64,000 bases of DNA from Calothrix sp. PCC 7507 (GCF_000316575.1 NC_019682.1:2478001-2542000); one strand, 5' to 3'; positions 34,797 through 43,150 are shown, counted from the first letter of the stretch. The notes: a model not told the origin generated them from the sequence alone. Numbers and translations: made by a program.

Positions 34797-35105
34797 TTAC
34801 TTTTCCCCATATTCCATCCCATTAGCTTCAGCATAGCGATGCATAAAAAGAATTAAGAGATGGTTTGGTAAAGCTATTGAATCCTTCTAGTAGTCTGTCA
34901 GGGTTGAAATGAGGGACTGTAGTGTGAGCGTCTCGCTCACGCGGGCTTTTCGGCCCGCACTACCAAAAACTACTAGAGCTAGTAGTTGATTGAAGATCAA
35001 CAAGACTAGACGTTTGCCAGTGCGGACTTCGCGGCGTAAACTGACATTCCTTAAGTCCTCAAAAACTCCAGCAAAAAATTGGATGGAAGGGGTGATAGAT
35101 TCCAT
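34797..35105 (-). pseudogene. psb28: psb28 pseudogene disrupted by a small inverted-repeat element
   Basis: On the minus strand the first 44 codons (35105-34974) encode a Psb28 N-terminus: SIQFFAGVFEDLRNVSLRRE followed by VRTGKRLVLLIFNQLLAL. An inserted element (34887-34976) then breaks the frame. After it, LEGFNSFTK resumes at 34889-34864, matching the next Psb28 segment. Most of the middle is deleted, and the C-terminus HRYAEANGMEYGEK with stop follows at 34844-34797 in another frame. Psb28 is an assembly factor of photosystem II, normally about 112 aa. A functional copy is presumably elsewhere. Confidence 0.82.
34887..34976. mobile_element. Small inverted-repeat element inserted in psb28 (family F)
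   Basis: About 90 bp including flanking CTAG on both sides. The ends are CTAGTAGTCTG and the inverse AAACTACTAG. The interior has two strong hairpins, GTGAGCG/CGCTCAC and GCGGGC/GCCCGC. Removing it with one CTAG rejoins the Psb28 reading (LAL-EGFNSFTK). Confidence 0.7.
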
Positions 35106-35196
35106 GTCACATAAAATATGAAAGATGAAGTTTTAAAGATGAAATAATCGATTCTATTATTATGTTCATCTTTGAAGCCTTATTCTTTACCTGATT

Positions 35197-35414
35197 TATA
35201 GCAATCTTATTTGATTTCTGAAAAAATCTCCGTATCTGTAGGGTGGGCATTGCCCACCAAAACCCGGATCTGGTGGGCAATGCCCAACGCCACTTGACGC
35301 CAGTCCGCTCAAGTCGGGAAACTCGCCCACACGGCTGGCTCCTTTAAGCCGGGAAACTCTAGTCGAGCAGTGGCTCCCCTACGTATATTTCAAAAATCAA
35401 ATAGTAGTCCTATA
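35197..35414. mobile_element. MITE-like element, family B copy 3 (inverted loop)
   Basis: 218 bp, nearly identical to and in the same orientation as the copy at 32206-32425. The 13-base loop between the two GGTGGGCA palindromes, however, reads AAAACCCGGATCT, the reverse complement (one mismatch) of that in copy 2. Confidence 0.85.
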
Positions 35415-35495
35415 TCAACCTTCATATTTTCTAAGTAAGTGTACAAAATTAACCCTAACTATGTAGAGAAATGTAAACAAGACTCAAACCCTAGT

Positions 35496-35519
35496 GCCTA
35501 TTGCCTATTGCCTATTCCC
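35496..35519. repeat. Heptamer tandem repeat (STRR type)
   Basis: GCCTATT repeated three times, in the gap between the family B element and the serine hydrolase gene. Otherwise 35415-35545 shows nothing. Confidence 0.8.
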
Positions 35520-35545
35520 AACGATAAATATTTATGCCTAGCTAC

Positions 35546-37138
35546 TTATCTTGGGGGATAGTATTGAGGATTAATCACGGGAGATTGATAACCATTTTGT
35601 GGCATGGTATTTCCCGGATTGTTAGGAAGAGGAGCCATAACAGGAGACTGATAACCATTTGTCGGCGTAGTATTTCCTGGAATGTTGGAGATAGGAGGAG
35701 TCACAACTGGGGATTGATAACCATTGGCAGGTATAGTACTGGCTGGATTGTTGGGAGTAACAGCGTTTTGGCTAAACTGTTGGTAAGTAGCTTGAGAAAT
35801 TGCACTAATGAGTTTTTCGGCGCGGGGGTCGTTATTGGGACGTTGCACCATCACAGAGGCTATATAGCGCTTACCGGTGGGGATATCAACTAAACCTGTG
35901 TCTGCTAGCATTGTGCCGATGTCACCTGTTTTGTGGGCGATGCTAGCGCCTGCACCTAATCCGGAGGGTAGGAGATTATCTCTTTGGGTTTGACGCATGA
36001 TATCCAGTAGACGATCGCGCGATCGCATGTTCACCAAAGTTCCCTGATTGACTATTGCCATCAATTGTGCTAACTCTCTGGGACTGGTGGTGTTTGTCCC
36101 TTGCAAATCCGGGAGTTGATTACGAATAGCTGTAGTTGTTAAACCCCAACTGCGAAAACGCTGGTTGAGAGCTTCCATACCTCCCAATTTGCTAATCAGC
36201 ATGTTTGTCGCTGTGTTGTCGCTGATGGTAATCATCTTCGTCGCAACTTCCAGCGCAGTGTACTGCGTACCTACTGGTTTAAATTGCATGTTACCAGAAC
36301 CGCCAGCGATCGCCTCTTGCTGCATGGTCAGCATTTCATCTAAACGGATTTTTCCCGCATCTACATCTTGGAAAAAAGCCACCAAAATCGGGATTTTAAT
36401 TGTGCTAGCCGCCGGAAAACTGGCAGCGCCATTGATATCTACATAACTACCTGTATCTAAATCCACCAAGAAAATACCAGGCATGAGATGCGGATTAGCT
36501 GCCGCGAGAGTTTGTACGGCGGTTTTTAAGGGGATAATTTCCTGGGATAGGTATAAGTTGCCAGATGGTGGCGTATTGGGTGTGGGTTGTGTTTGGGACT
36601 GATTCGGATTAGATGTTTTAGAAACTGCTGGGGTGACACGATTGGCGGGGTCTAACACCGACAACGCTGTGCCAACGATCGCACCGATTCCCACTCCCAC
36701 AATCAACAATCGCAAAGTATACAACAAAGTTCTGGCTATCGGCTTTAAACGCGTCTTGCGCGATCGCTTGCTGGCTTTTGGCAATCCATACCTTTCCATC
36801 CGCACAGTCTTGATCTTCGTACCACTAGGCTGTATTGGCGGGACTTTTCCCTTTTGTCTGGGGATGGGTTTGACAGATGTAGGCATCACTAGCCCTGATT
36901 TTGACCTCGACACACTGACACCATTTTTTTGGCGTGTAAGCGTAGTTCCGCCTTCAGACAGCCGCTGCTGTTGGTGAGGAACCGTTGCCTTCTTCTCTTG
37001 CACTTTTTGCACTTTACGTGGACGCTGGCGGCGGTTTACAGGTTGACGCCGCGAGAAAGTGTTTAGTTTGTCACTCGAATCTGACACCGCTACTCCTTGT
37101 GACCCACTTGATTGTTTTCCTGTAGTCTCCCAACCCAA
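35546..37138 (-). CDS. Membrane-anchored serine hydrolase, class A beta-lactamase fold
   Basis: A 530-aa protein. A long basic, disordered N-terminus (1-137, many KR pairs) precedes one membrane helix (about 138-160). A linker and a penicillin-recognising domain follow, with the catalytic S245-T-I-K248, the SDN loop (306-308) and K403-T-G405. The omega-loop glutamate that drives deacylation in true class A beta-lactamases is not visible (IRNQLPDLQGTNTTSP). A peptidoglycan-related or non-lactamase role is therefore more likely. The C-terminus holds three copies of NGYQSPV in a Pro/Asn-rich tail, encoded by a roughly 75-bp degenerate repeat. Topology suggests a cytoplasmic basic region and a periplasmic enzyme. 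Confidence 0.85.
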   Translation of the reverse strand: MGWETTGKQSSGSQGVAVSDSSDKLNTFSRRQPVNRRQRPRKVQKVQEKKATVPHQQQRLSEGGTTLTRQKNGVSVSRSKSGLVMPTSVKPIPRQKGKVPPIQPSGTKIKTVRMERYGLPKASKRSRKTRLKPIARTLLYTLRLLIVGVGIGAIVGTALSVLDPANRVTPAVSKTSNPNQSQTQPTPNTPPSGNLYLSQEIIPLKTAVQTLAAANPHLMPGIFLVDLDTGSYVDINGAASFPAASTIKIPILVAFFQDVDAGKIRLDEMLTMQQEAIAGGSGNMQFKPVGTQYTALEVATKMITISDNTATNMLISKLGGMEALNQRFRSWGLTTTAIRNQLPDLQGTNTTSPRELAQLMAIVNQGTLVNMRSRDRLLDIMRQTQRDNLLPSGLGAGASIAHKTGDIGTMLADTGLVDIPTGKRYIASVMVQRPNNDPRAEKLISAISQATYQQFSQNAVTPNNPASTIPANGYQSPVVTPPISNIPGNTTPTNGYQSPVMAPLPNNPGNTMPQNGYQSPVINPQYYPPR

Positions 37139-37246
37139 AACTTACTCCTCAAGCATCTAAATGCTGAAATTACTTCTGCTACTAAGTAGCATTTTCGTGT
37201 TTAGTTTAAGCGATATTAAAAATTTTGGGGGGATTAATCAGTCCTC

Positions 37247-37274
37247 AGTTATCAGTTATCAGTTATCAGTTGTT
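37247..37274. repeat. Heptamer tandem repeat CAGTTAT (STRR type)
   Basis: About four units of CAGTTAT. A second heptamer array of TTCCCTG (37306-37331) lies within the 3' end of the adjacent methyltransferase gene. Confidence 0.85.
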
Positions 37275-37286
37275 AAGAGTCAAGAG

Positions 37287-38045
37287 TTAAGAATTGGTTT
37301 TCTCCCCTGTTCCCTGTTCCCTGTTCCCTGATTTAAGTGCCCATTTGACCTGTTGTAAAATCCCTCGCAGCATAGCTACTTCTGTAGTTTGCAGATGAGC
37401 GCGATTATACAACTGCCGAAATTTTCCCATCCGACTAGGTGCTGTATGTGGATAAAGATAACCTATGTTCAGCAATAAAGATTCTAACTGCTGGTAGTAT
37501 GCCTCAACTACATCAAAAGCTGCTAGTTCTGTTTGGGTGATAGTCTGAGACTCAGACGGCTGCAGACATTGTGTCAGTTCGTAACAGCAGATCCCCACAG
37601 CCGTAGCCAGATTTAAGGATAGATAATCGTCACTCGTGGGAATATGTACAAACCGATGAGCATAATTTAATTCTTCATTACTTAATCCCCGGTCTTCTCT
37701 GCCAAAAATAAGTGCTACAGGTTTCTCTGGTTCTGCAAGCAACCAAGGTAATGCTGTCCGGGGATTTTCTAAAAGTATATTTCCACTCCGCACCTCCCCA
37801 GTAGTAGCCATGATGCGGACACACCCCTGCAATGCTTCTGGTAATGTTGCCACTACTACCGCAGATCCGAGAATTTCTTTGGCATGAACCGCCATGATTA
37901 GGGCTTCCATCGACAGCGGATCGCACTGGGGGTTGACTAATACTAATTGATTTAGTCCAAAATTTTTCATCACGCGGGCGATCGCCCCGACGTTTATCGG
38001 GCCAGCTGGTTCTACCAACACAATTCTTAACCCAGCCAACCCCAT
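37287..38045 (-). CDS. trmJ: tRNA (cytidine/uridine-2'-O-)-methyltransferase TrmJ-like (SPOUT)
   Basis: A 252-aa SPOUT methyltransferase. The N-terminus LRIVLVEPAGPINVGAIARVMKNFGL and the knot-forming segments ALIFGREDRGLSNEEL and HIPTSDDYLSLNLATAVGICCYEL match TrmJ/TrmH-family enzymes that methylate the 2'-OH of nucleotide 32 in tRNA. The C-terminal tail GNREQGTGEKTNS is read from the TTCCCTG heptamer array and is not part of the family, so the natural end was probably extended or replaced by repeat sequence. Exact target position is inferred. Confidence 0.87.
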   Translation of the reverse strand: MGLAGLRIVLVEPAGPINVGAIARVMKNFGLNQLVLVNPQCDPLSMEALIMAVHAKEILGSAVVVATLPEALQGCVRIMATTGEVRSGNILLENPRTALPWLLAEPEKPVALIFGREDRGLSNEELNYAHRFVHIPTSDDYLSLNLATAVGICCYELTQCLQPSESQTITQTELAAFDVVEAYYQQLESLLLNIGYLYPHTAPSRMGKFRQLYNRAHLQTTEVAMLRGILQQVKWALKSGNREQGTGEKTNS

Positions 38046-38350
38046 TTCTTGCCTCCCACCCTTAATTTTTGGCTTTCTCTGAGATTATTTTAGCGGTCTT
38101 GGCGATCGCATCAGCAGCGCTACGCTAATGTGAGTCTCGATTAACCCGGTTCCCATTCAGATGCGGTACAAAATTATATCGCAAGCTGTGGGGGCAAGGC
38201 ACTGCCGTGCCCTTACGGGTGTACCTCACATAACCGAGAATTGCTATAAACTACAAATCTTATTCATTGAAGCTGGGAACGAGAATCGTCGAGCTTAAAC
38301 AAGTTTTTATAATTTTTGATCAGCGACAATACCCCCATCTTCACTAAAAG
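38046..38350. other. Intergenic region between trmJ and the HNH gene
   Basis: About 305 bp without a gene. It contains a dispersed hairpin repeat (GGGGCAAGGCACTGCCGTGC and CCCTTACGGG near 38191-38220) and one HIP1 octamer. Confidence 0.4.
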
Positions 38351-38743
38351 TTATAGTCTCTGCCTTTCAGCCAGACGTTCGTCGCTATTCATTTGCAGCA
38401 AAGAGACTGTTGTACGTCCTACAGCAGTTAATCCCACCACAGTCTGTCCTAAAATGGTGAAGTGGCCAGCCCATTTTTGAGTACGTGGGTTGAATAAAAA
38501 GCTAAAATCTCTTGTCTCTGGGTCAAACGATCCTAAATCAGTGCCTTTGTGGCGGTTACAACGCCAGCAGGAAAGTGCTAGATTATCACTAACCGTAGCA
38601 CCGCCATGCTTTTGAGCGATAACATGATCAATTTCATGGGGAAAAAAGGCTAGTCCTTTGGGTAGCAAGCAATACTCACATCTGTAGTTGGCTCGCTCTT
38701 CAACTAGACGGCGCAGAACAGCAGGTATGTAATTTAGGCTCAC
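38351..38743 (-). CDS. HNH endonuclease
   Basis: A 130-aa protein of the small HNH family. The zinc site is C22-E-Y-C25 and C59-W-R-C62. The His-Asn-His metal finger is built from D39-H40, N54 and H65-K66 (HEIDHVIAQKHGG...DNLALSCWRCNRHKG). It cleaves DNA in related systems; the target here is unknown. The GTG start overlaps the stop of the upstream gene (GTGA), so the two are translationally coupled. Such HNH genes are often coupled to a small helical protein in cyanobacteria; whether this pair is a toxin-antitoxin or mobile-endonuclease unit is not known. Confidence 0.88.
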   Translation of the reverse strand: MSLNYIPAVLRRLVEERANYRCEYCLLPKGLAFFPHEIDHVIAQKHGGATVSDNLALSCWRCNRHKGTDLGSFDPETRDFSFLFNPRTQKWAGHFTILGQTVVGLTAVGRTTVSLLQMNSDERLAERQRL

Positions 38744-39087
38744 TGTTTATTGGTGAGATAGGGTAGATTACTTGACTTAATCATCACAACTAGGTGTTCA
38801 ATCCGTTCATACTCGTCTAATTCTTTTAATTCAGTGGGTGTGAGTTCACCAGCTTTGCTACGTGCTACCAAGGTACGCAAACGTTCGTGCATTTCAGGTG
38901 TTGGTTTAAAATCAGCAATTTGTTCAGCAGTAGGATTGCTGGCAATAAAGTCAAGAATGTATCGGTAAATTTGTGCTGGTACTGCTGGTTGTTGGAGACT
39001 CAGGGCAAGTAGTTCAGGTAAGCGATCGCCTACTTGTGCTAGTTGTTGAGATAATTCTTCTGATATTTCTAGGGTAATTCTCGGCAT
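38740..39087 (-). CDS. Small helical protein coupled to the HNH endonuclease
   Basis: A 115-aa hypothetical protein from ATG 39087 (MPRITLEISEELSQQLAQVG), with GGGGA about 9 nt upstream. ATG 39117 would add ten residues. The first about 15 residues look like the beta-strand and helix start of ribbon-helix-helix or antitoxin-like proteins. The rest is helical with TPTELKELDEYERIEHLVVM near the end, a segment seen in cyanobacterial HNH partner proteins. It overlaps the HNH gene in GTGA. A role as antitoxin or partner is inferred from position only. Confidence 0.72.
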   Translation of the reverse strand: MPRITLEISEELSQQLAQVGDRLPELLALSLQQPAVPAQIYRYILDFIASNPTAEQIADFKPTPEMHERLRTLVARSKAGELTPTELKELDEYERIEHLVVMIKSSNLPYLTNKQ

Positions 39088-39137
39088 AATCCAATTTCCC
39101 CAAGTGTTTCTGCTCATTATTGTAGCTGTGCCATAAA

Positions 39138-39175
39138 CAGTTAACAGTTATCAGTCAACAGTTATCAGTCAACAG
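39138..39175. repeat. Heptamer tandem repeats (CAGTTAT/CAGTCAA)
   Basis: Alternating CAGTTAA, CAGTTAT and CAGTCAA units just upstream of the penicillin-acylase gene. Confidence 0.8.
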
Positions 39176-39221
39176 CGGTATAATTCCTCTGATTTGACTA
39201 ACAAGGCCACGGCACGCACAA

Positions 39222-41819
39222 ATGAGAAGAACCAGGAAAAGTAGGTTGCATCAGGGACTGAAAATCACTGTGATGGTGGTGCTGTTGCTGGGGCTGTTGC
39301 TAGCGGGATTTGCCACTTACACTGTGCGTCAATCCTTTCCATCAGAAAGTGGGGCGATCGCCCTCCCAAATCTCCAGGCTGAGGTGGAGGTGCAGCGGGA
39401 TAAGTGGGGTATCCCTCATATTTACGCGGCTAACTCTCACGATCTTTTTATGGCACAAGGTTACATCCACGCCCAAGACCGTTTTTGGCAAATGGACTTT
39501 TGGCGACACATCGGTTCTGGAAGACTGGCAGAAATGTTTGGCGCTTCTCAGGTAGAAACTGATAAATATCTGCGGACTATGGGCTGGGCGAGGGTAGCGC
39601 AACAAGAAATTAAACTAGTTAATCCAGAGATGAAGGGATATCTGCAAGCTTATGCAGAAGGGGTAAATGCTTATCTTGCCGAACATCAAGGCAGCGCTAT
39701 AAGTCTAGAATACACGGTGCTGAAACTCCTCAATCCTGGCTATAAACCAGAACTTTGGCAACCGCTACATTCTCTGACTTGGGGAAAGGTAATGGCTTAC
39801 GACTTAGGGAGAAACTTTCAAAGCGAAATAGAACGTACTATCCTGCGAAAAACTTTGACTTTGGCGCAGGTAGAGGAATTATTTCCACCTTATCCCCAAG
39901 ACTTGCCAGTGATTCTGCCAGCGTCGCAAAAAAGCAACACAAAGGAACAGGAAGATTTTGACGAGCCGGAAATGACTGCTTTGGGGGTTGAGAACATTAC
40001 CCCCGCCCTAGAGTCAATTACCAAACCGATGATCGCCCTGGAAAAACTCATAGGGCCTGCGGGAATTGGTATTGGTTCTAACAACTGGGTGATATCTGGC
40101 GATCGCACTTCTACAGGTAAGCCGATATTAGCAAATGACCCCCACTTAGCAGTACAAATCCCTTCGATTTGGTATGAGGTTGGTTTACATTGCTCAGTTA
40201 AAAGTAGTGAATGTCCTTATAACGTTAGTGGTTTTTCCTTTGCGGGGATGTTGGGGGTAATTATCGGTCATAGCGATCGCATCGCCTGGGGTGTCACCAA
40301 TGTTGAACCCGACGTGATGGATTTATACATCGAGAAAATCAACCCACAAAATCCCAACCAGTATGAAGTCAATGGTAAATGGGTAGATATGCAACTGCTA
40401 CCAGAAACCATTCAAGTAGCCGGGAGTAAACCAATTGTCCAAACGGTGCGCCATACCAGACATGGCCCGATTCTCTCGGATGTTTCCCCTAATCTCCAGC
40501 AGTTAGAGGCAGAGGGGCACACTTCGGCTGCGCTCAGTGGCCAGGGGGCAGGGAGCGGGGGAGCAAATATTGTCCCCCCTCTGCCTACTCCTTATGCCGT
40601 TTCCCTGCGCTGGACAGCCCTAGAACCTTCGAGATTAGGCTATGCTATACCCCTACTCAATCGGGCCGAAAATTGGCAAGATTTCCGGGAAGCAGCGCGT
40701 AATTATGATGTCCCTGCCCAGAATTTAGTCTATGCTGACGTTGATGGCAACATTGGCTACCAGATGCCTGGTAAATTTCCCATCCGGGCAAAGGGTAATG
40801 GGCGTTATCCTGTTCCTGGATGGACTGATGAATATGAATGGCAGGGTTATATTGACTTTGAGCAGTTACCCAAAAGTTATAATCCGCCCCAAGGTTATAT
40901 TGCTACCGCTAATAATTTAGTTCAAAGTAAATATCCTTATTTAATTACCACAGACTGGGTTTATGGCTACCGGGCGAAGCGGATTGTGGAGATGATTTCC
41001 CAACAAACTCAACCGATTTCTCTCCTAGATGTGCAGTCAATGCAGGGAGATAATCGGAATTTAAATGCCCAGACTCTTGTACCTCTGCTGCAAGCTATCT
41101 CTTTTAATACTCCCCGTCTTAAAGCAGCCCAGAAACTTCTGCAAGATTGGAATTTGCAACTAAGCATGACATCATCAACGGCGGCTCTGTTTGAGGTATT
41201 TTGGAAACACTTACTAGCCGATACCTTCCACGACCAGTTACCCAAAGAGTATTATCCTGATGGGGGCGATCGCTGGTATGCTGTGGTCAAGAATATCGTC
41301 AAACAGCCAGACAGCCTGTGGTGGGATAACCGCAAAACCCCAAAAGTCGAGAACCGCGACAAAATCCTCAAGCAAGCTTTTACAGAAGCTGTGGATGAAT
41401 TAGAAAAGATTCAAAGCAAAGACCCGAAATTTTGGAATTGGGGAAAACTGCACACGATCAATTTTCGTAACGCCACTTTGGGTAAATCTGGAGTTGCAGC
41501 TATTGAGGCTTTATTTAATCGCGGTGCTTTTGCTACCGCTGGTGATGGGGAAACCGTGAATGCTAACCGTTGGCGGGCAAACCATTCTTTTGAAGTTACG
41601 GATATTCCTTCTTTGCGGATGATTGTCGATTTGGGAAATCTGGATAATTCCGTGGCTATTCACACTCCTGGACAATCAGGTCATGCTTTCCATAACCACT
41701 ACAACGATATGGTTGACCCCTGGCGCAAAGTCGAATATCATCCCATGCTGTGGGCACAGCAAACAGTCGCAAATAATACATCTGCAACATTGAGGTTAAT
41801 GCCGAAATTGGGAAATTGA
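39222..41819 (+). CDS. Penicillin acylase family Ntn-hydrolase (candidate AHL acylase)
   Basis: An 865-aa exported precursor. An N-terminal hydrophobic helix (about 13-33) is followed by the alpha chain starting LQAEVEVQRDKWGIPHIYA. The autoprocessing site is G-S286-N-N-W-V, where S286 becomes the N-terminal nucleophile of the beta chain, followed by GKPILANDPHL. The asparagine needed for the oxyanion hole is likely within the beta chain. Related cyanobacterial enzymes (AiiC of Anabaena) deacylate N-acyl-homoserine lactones, so quorum quenching or amide recycling is plausible. Residues about 430-455 (GHTSAALSGQGAGSGGAN) look like an in-frame insertion derived from a dispersed repeat. Confidence 0.92.
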   Translation: MRRTRKSRLHQGLKITVMVVLLLGLLLAGFATYTVRQSFPSESGAIALPNLQAEVEVQRDKWGIPHIYAANSHDLFMAQGYIHAQDRFWQMDFWRHIGSGRLAEMFGASQVETDKYLRTMGWARVAQQEIKLVNPEMKGYLQAYAEGVNAYLAEHQGSAISLEYTVLKLLNPGYKPELWQPLHSLTWGKVMAYDLGRNFQSEIERTILRKTLTLAQVEELFPPYPQDLPVILPASQKSNTKEQEDFDEPEMTALGVENITPALESITKPMIALEKLIGPAGIGIGSNNWVISGDRTSTGKPILANDPHLAVQIPSIWYEVGLHCSVKSSECPYNVSGFSFAGMLGVIIGHSDRIAWGVTNVEPDVMDLYIEKINPQNPNQYEVNGKWVDMQLLPETIQVAGSKPIVQTVRHTRHGPILSDVSPNLQQLEAEGHTSAALSGQGAGSGGANIVPPLPTPYAVSLRWTALEPSRLGYAIPLLNRAENWQDFREAARNYDVPAQNLVYADVDGNIGYQMPGKFPIRAKGNGRYPVPGWTDEYEWQGYIDFEQLPKSYNPPQGYIATANNLVQSKYPYLITTDWVYGYRAKRIVEMISQQTQPISLLDVQSMQGDNRNLNAQTLVPLLQAISFNTPRLKAAQKLLQDWNLQLSMTSSTAALFEVFWKHLLADTFHDQLPKEYYPDGGDRWYAVVKNIVKQPDSLWWDNRKTPKVENRDKILKQAFTEAVDELEKIQSKDPKFWNWGKLHTINFRNATLGKSGVAAIEALFNRGAFATAGDGETVNANRWRANHSFEVTDIPSLRMIVDLGNLDNSVAIHTPGQSGHAFHNHYNDMVDPWRKVEYHPMLWAQQTVANNTSATLRLMPKLGN

Positions 41820-41991
41820 CTAAGCCCTCTTGGCAGGGAATAGGCGATAGTAAAAAGAAAGTCTACCTGAAATATGCAAATTTATACCTGCTAAAATTAG
41901 TATAACTTAATACTTTTTTTGGCAGCTATGGAGTATAAATTATCAGGGCTAAAATCGAGTCAGAAGCGAAAATAATCAAGGATAGACAATC

Positions 41992-42109
41992 TATACTAAA
42001 AACGGTTTAGAACTGTCATTCTGACCAAAGGGAAGAATCTCCGAGAGACTTCTCTTCACTGCGTTACGCTCAGTATGACAAAGTTCAGCTTTTATCCGTT
42101 TGCAGTATA
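41992..42109. mobile_element. MITE-like element, family D
   Basis: About 118 bp with imperfect inverted ends: TATACTAAAAACGG at the left and CCGTTTGCAGTATA at the right. Inner arms GAACTGTCATTCTGA and TCAGTATGACAAAGTTC also pair imperfectly. The rest of 41820-42213 shows no gene. Confidence 0.6.
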
Positions 42110-42213
42110 AGTTAAAAAATTGAGAATTTATACTGCAAAAAATATTTTTGCTATCTGCTGAATTACAATGCCCGACCTTTCCAGAATAATCTAGTCGGAG
42201 ATAAAAAAAACAG

Positions 42214-42657
42214 ATGCAACCTATTTTCAAAAAAACTACTATACTTTCAGCAACAACTGCGATCGCATTCCTATTTGCAGGTTGTGGAGAGAGTAAAGTT
42301 GCTCAATGTAACAAAATAGTCAAGGTTTCTAATCAGGCGGTTACAGCCGGTCAAGAATTCGGCAACAATCCTCAGCCAAAAAAAGGATCTAAAGCCTTGA
42401 CTGAAGCTGCAAATAAAATAGAGCAAATTACCAAAGACATGCAAGCCCTAGAAATTAAGGATGAGAAACTGCAAGGTTATCAAGGACGATTTCTCAAACT
42501 CTATGAGAATACTAGTAAGGGTTTGAAAGATACAGCAGCAGCCTTGGATAAAAAGAATTTAGCAGAGGCAAATCGCTCTTTGGCATCCCTGAAAAAGGGT
42601 AGTAGCGAAGAAGCTGCATTAGTGAAGGAAATTAATAGCTACTGTTCTGGTAAATGA
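42214..42657 (+). CDS. Small lipoprotein, helical
   Basis: A 147-aa protein with a lipoprotein signal: MQPIFKKTTILSATTAIAFLFAGC, lipobox LFAGC with the lipidated cysteine at residue 24. The mature part is mostly helical and lysine/glutamate/alanine-rich (TEAANKIEQITKDMQALEI), ending in CSGK with a second pair of cysteines possible (C31 and the C-terminal one). No enzyme motif is visible. It is a membrane-anchored periplasmic protein of unknown role. It is convergent with the phosphatase gene. Confidence 0.75.
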   Translation: MQPIFKKTTILSATTAIAFLFAGCGESKVAQCNKIVKVSNQAVTAGQEFGNNPQPKKGSKALTEAANKIEQITKDMQALEIKDEKLQGYQGRFLKLYENTSKGLKDTAAALDKKNLAEANRSLASLKKGSSEEAALVKEINSYCSGK

Positions 42658-42678
42658 ATAATTTTCTATATATTTAGA

Positions 42679-43017
42679 TCATTTTTTTGAGAAGCTACCC
42701 AAAAGAGGTAAAACTTTTTTCTTTAACAACTCAATTAAAGCTGGTTCCATATACTCATATTCATCTGGAATATCCAAACAGATGACTTTCTTATCTTTGA
42801 GGAAGGCTTGGAAGTTATTCGATAGCTTCCGTTTGTGTGATTTTTCCATCACAAAGATGATATCAGCCCAGGCGATCGCTTCCGTGGAAACTGGAACTTC
42901 GGCATGTCTGTCTAAACCTGCTGAATCTGTCTCCAATCCTTCGTATTCAGAGAATATAGCCTCAGCCGTAGGGCTTCGCAGTTTATTTTGGCTACAGAGA
43001 AACAATAGCTTTTTCAT
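42679..43017 (-). CDS. Low-molecular-weight protein tyrosine phosphatase-like
   Basis: A 112-aa protein with the P-loop C8-S-Q-N-K-L-R14-S (CX5R) at the N-terminus, as in LMW phosphatases and the related arsenate reductases. DIPDEYEYM in the second half may provide the general-acid aspartate. It is shorter than the usual 150 aa and belongs to a compact subgroup annotated as protein tyrosine phosphatase. It might oppose tyrosine kinases such as the Wzc-like protein, but it is 24 kb away and no link is shown. Confidence 0.83.
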   Translation of the reverse strand: MKKLLFLCSQNKLRSPTAEAIFSEYEGLETDSAGLDRHAEVPVSTEAIAWADIIFVMEKSHKRKLSNNFQAFLKDKKVICLDIPDEYEYMEPALIELLKKKVLPLLGSFSKK

Positions 43018-43053
43018 TATTCAACAAGTCGTGAAGAGCGGGGAAACTCATAC

Positions 43054-43076
43054 GTGTCAACTTAACGTAAAACCCT
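43054..43076 (+). repeat. 5' fragment of the family C hairpin-array element
   Basis: GTGTCAACTTAACGTAAAAC and following CCC match the left end of the elements at 15193 and 53532. Homology stops after about 23 bp. Confidence 0.6.
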
Positions 43077-43150
43077 TGTCAAAACGTGATTTTGAATTCA
43101 CTCACTTACCATCACTCTTCGCGTCACCCCACCCTAACCCTCCCCTTATA

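Noticed and set aside
37247-37331. CRISPR-like short repeats
   Set aside because: Units are 7 bp with no spacers, typical of cyanobacterial STRR arrays.
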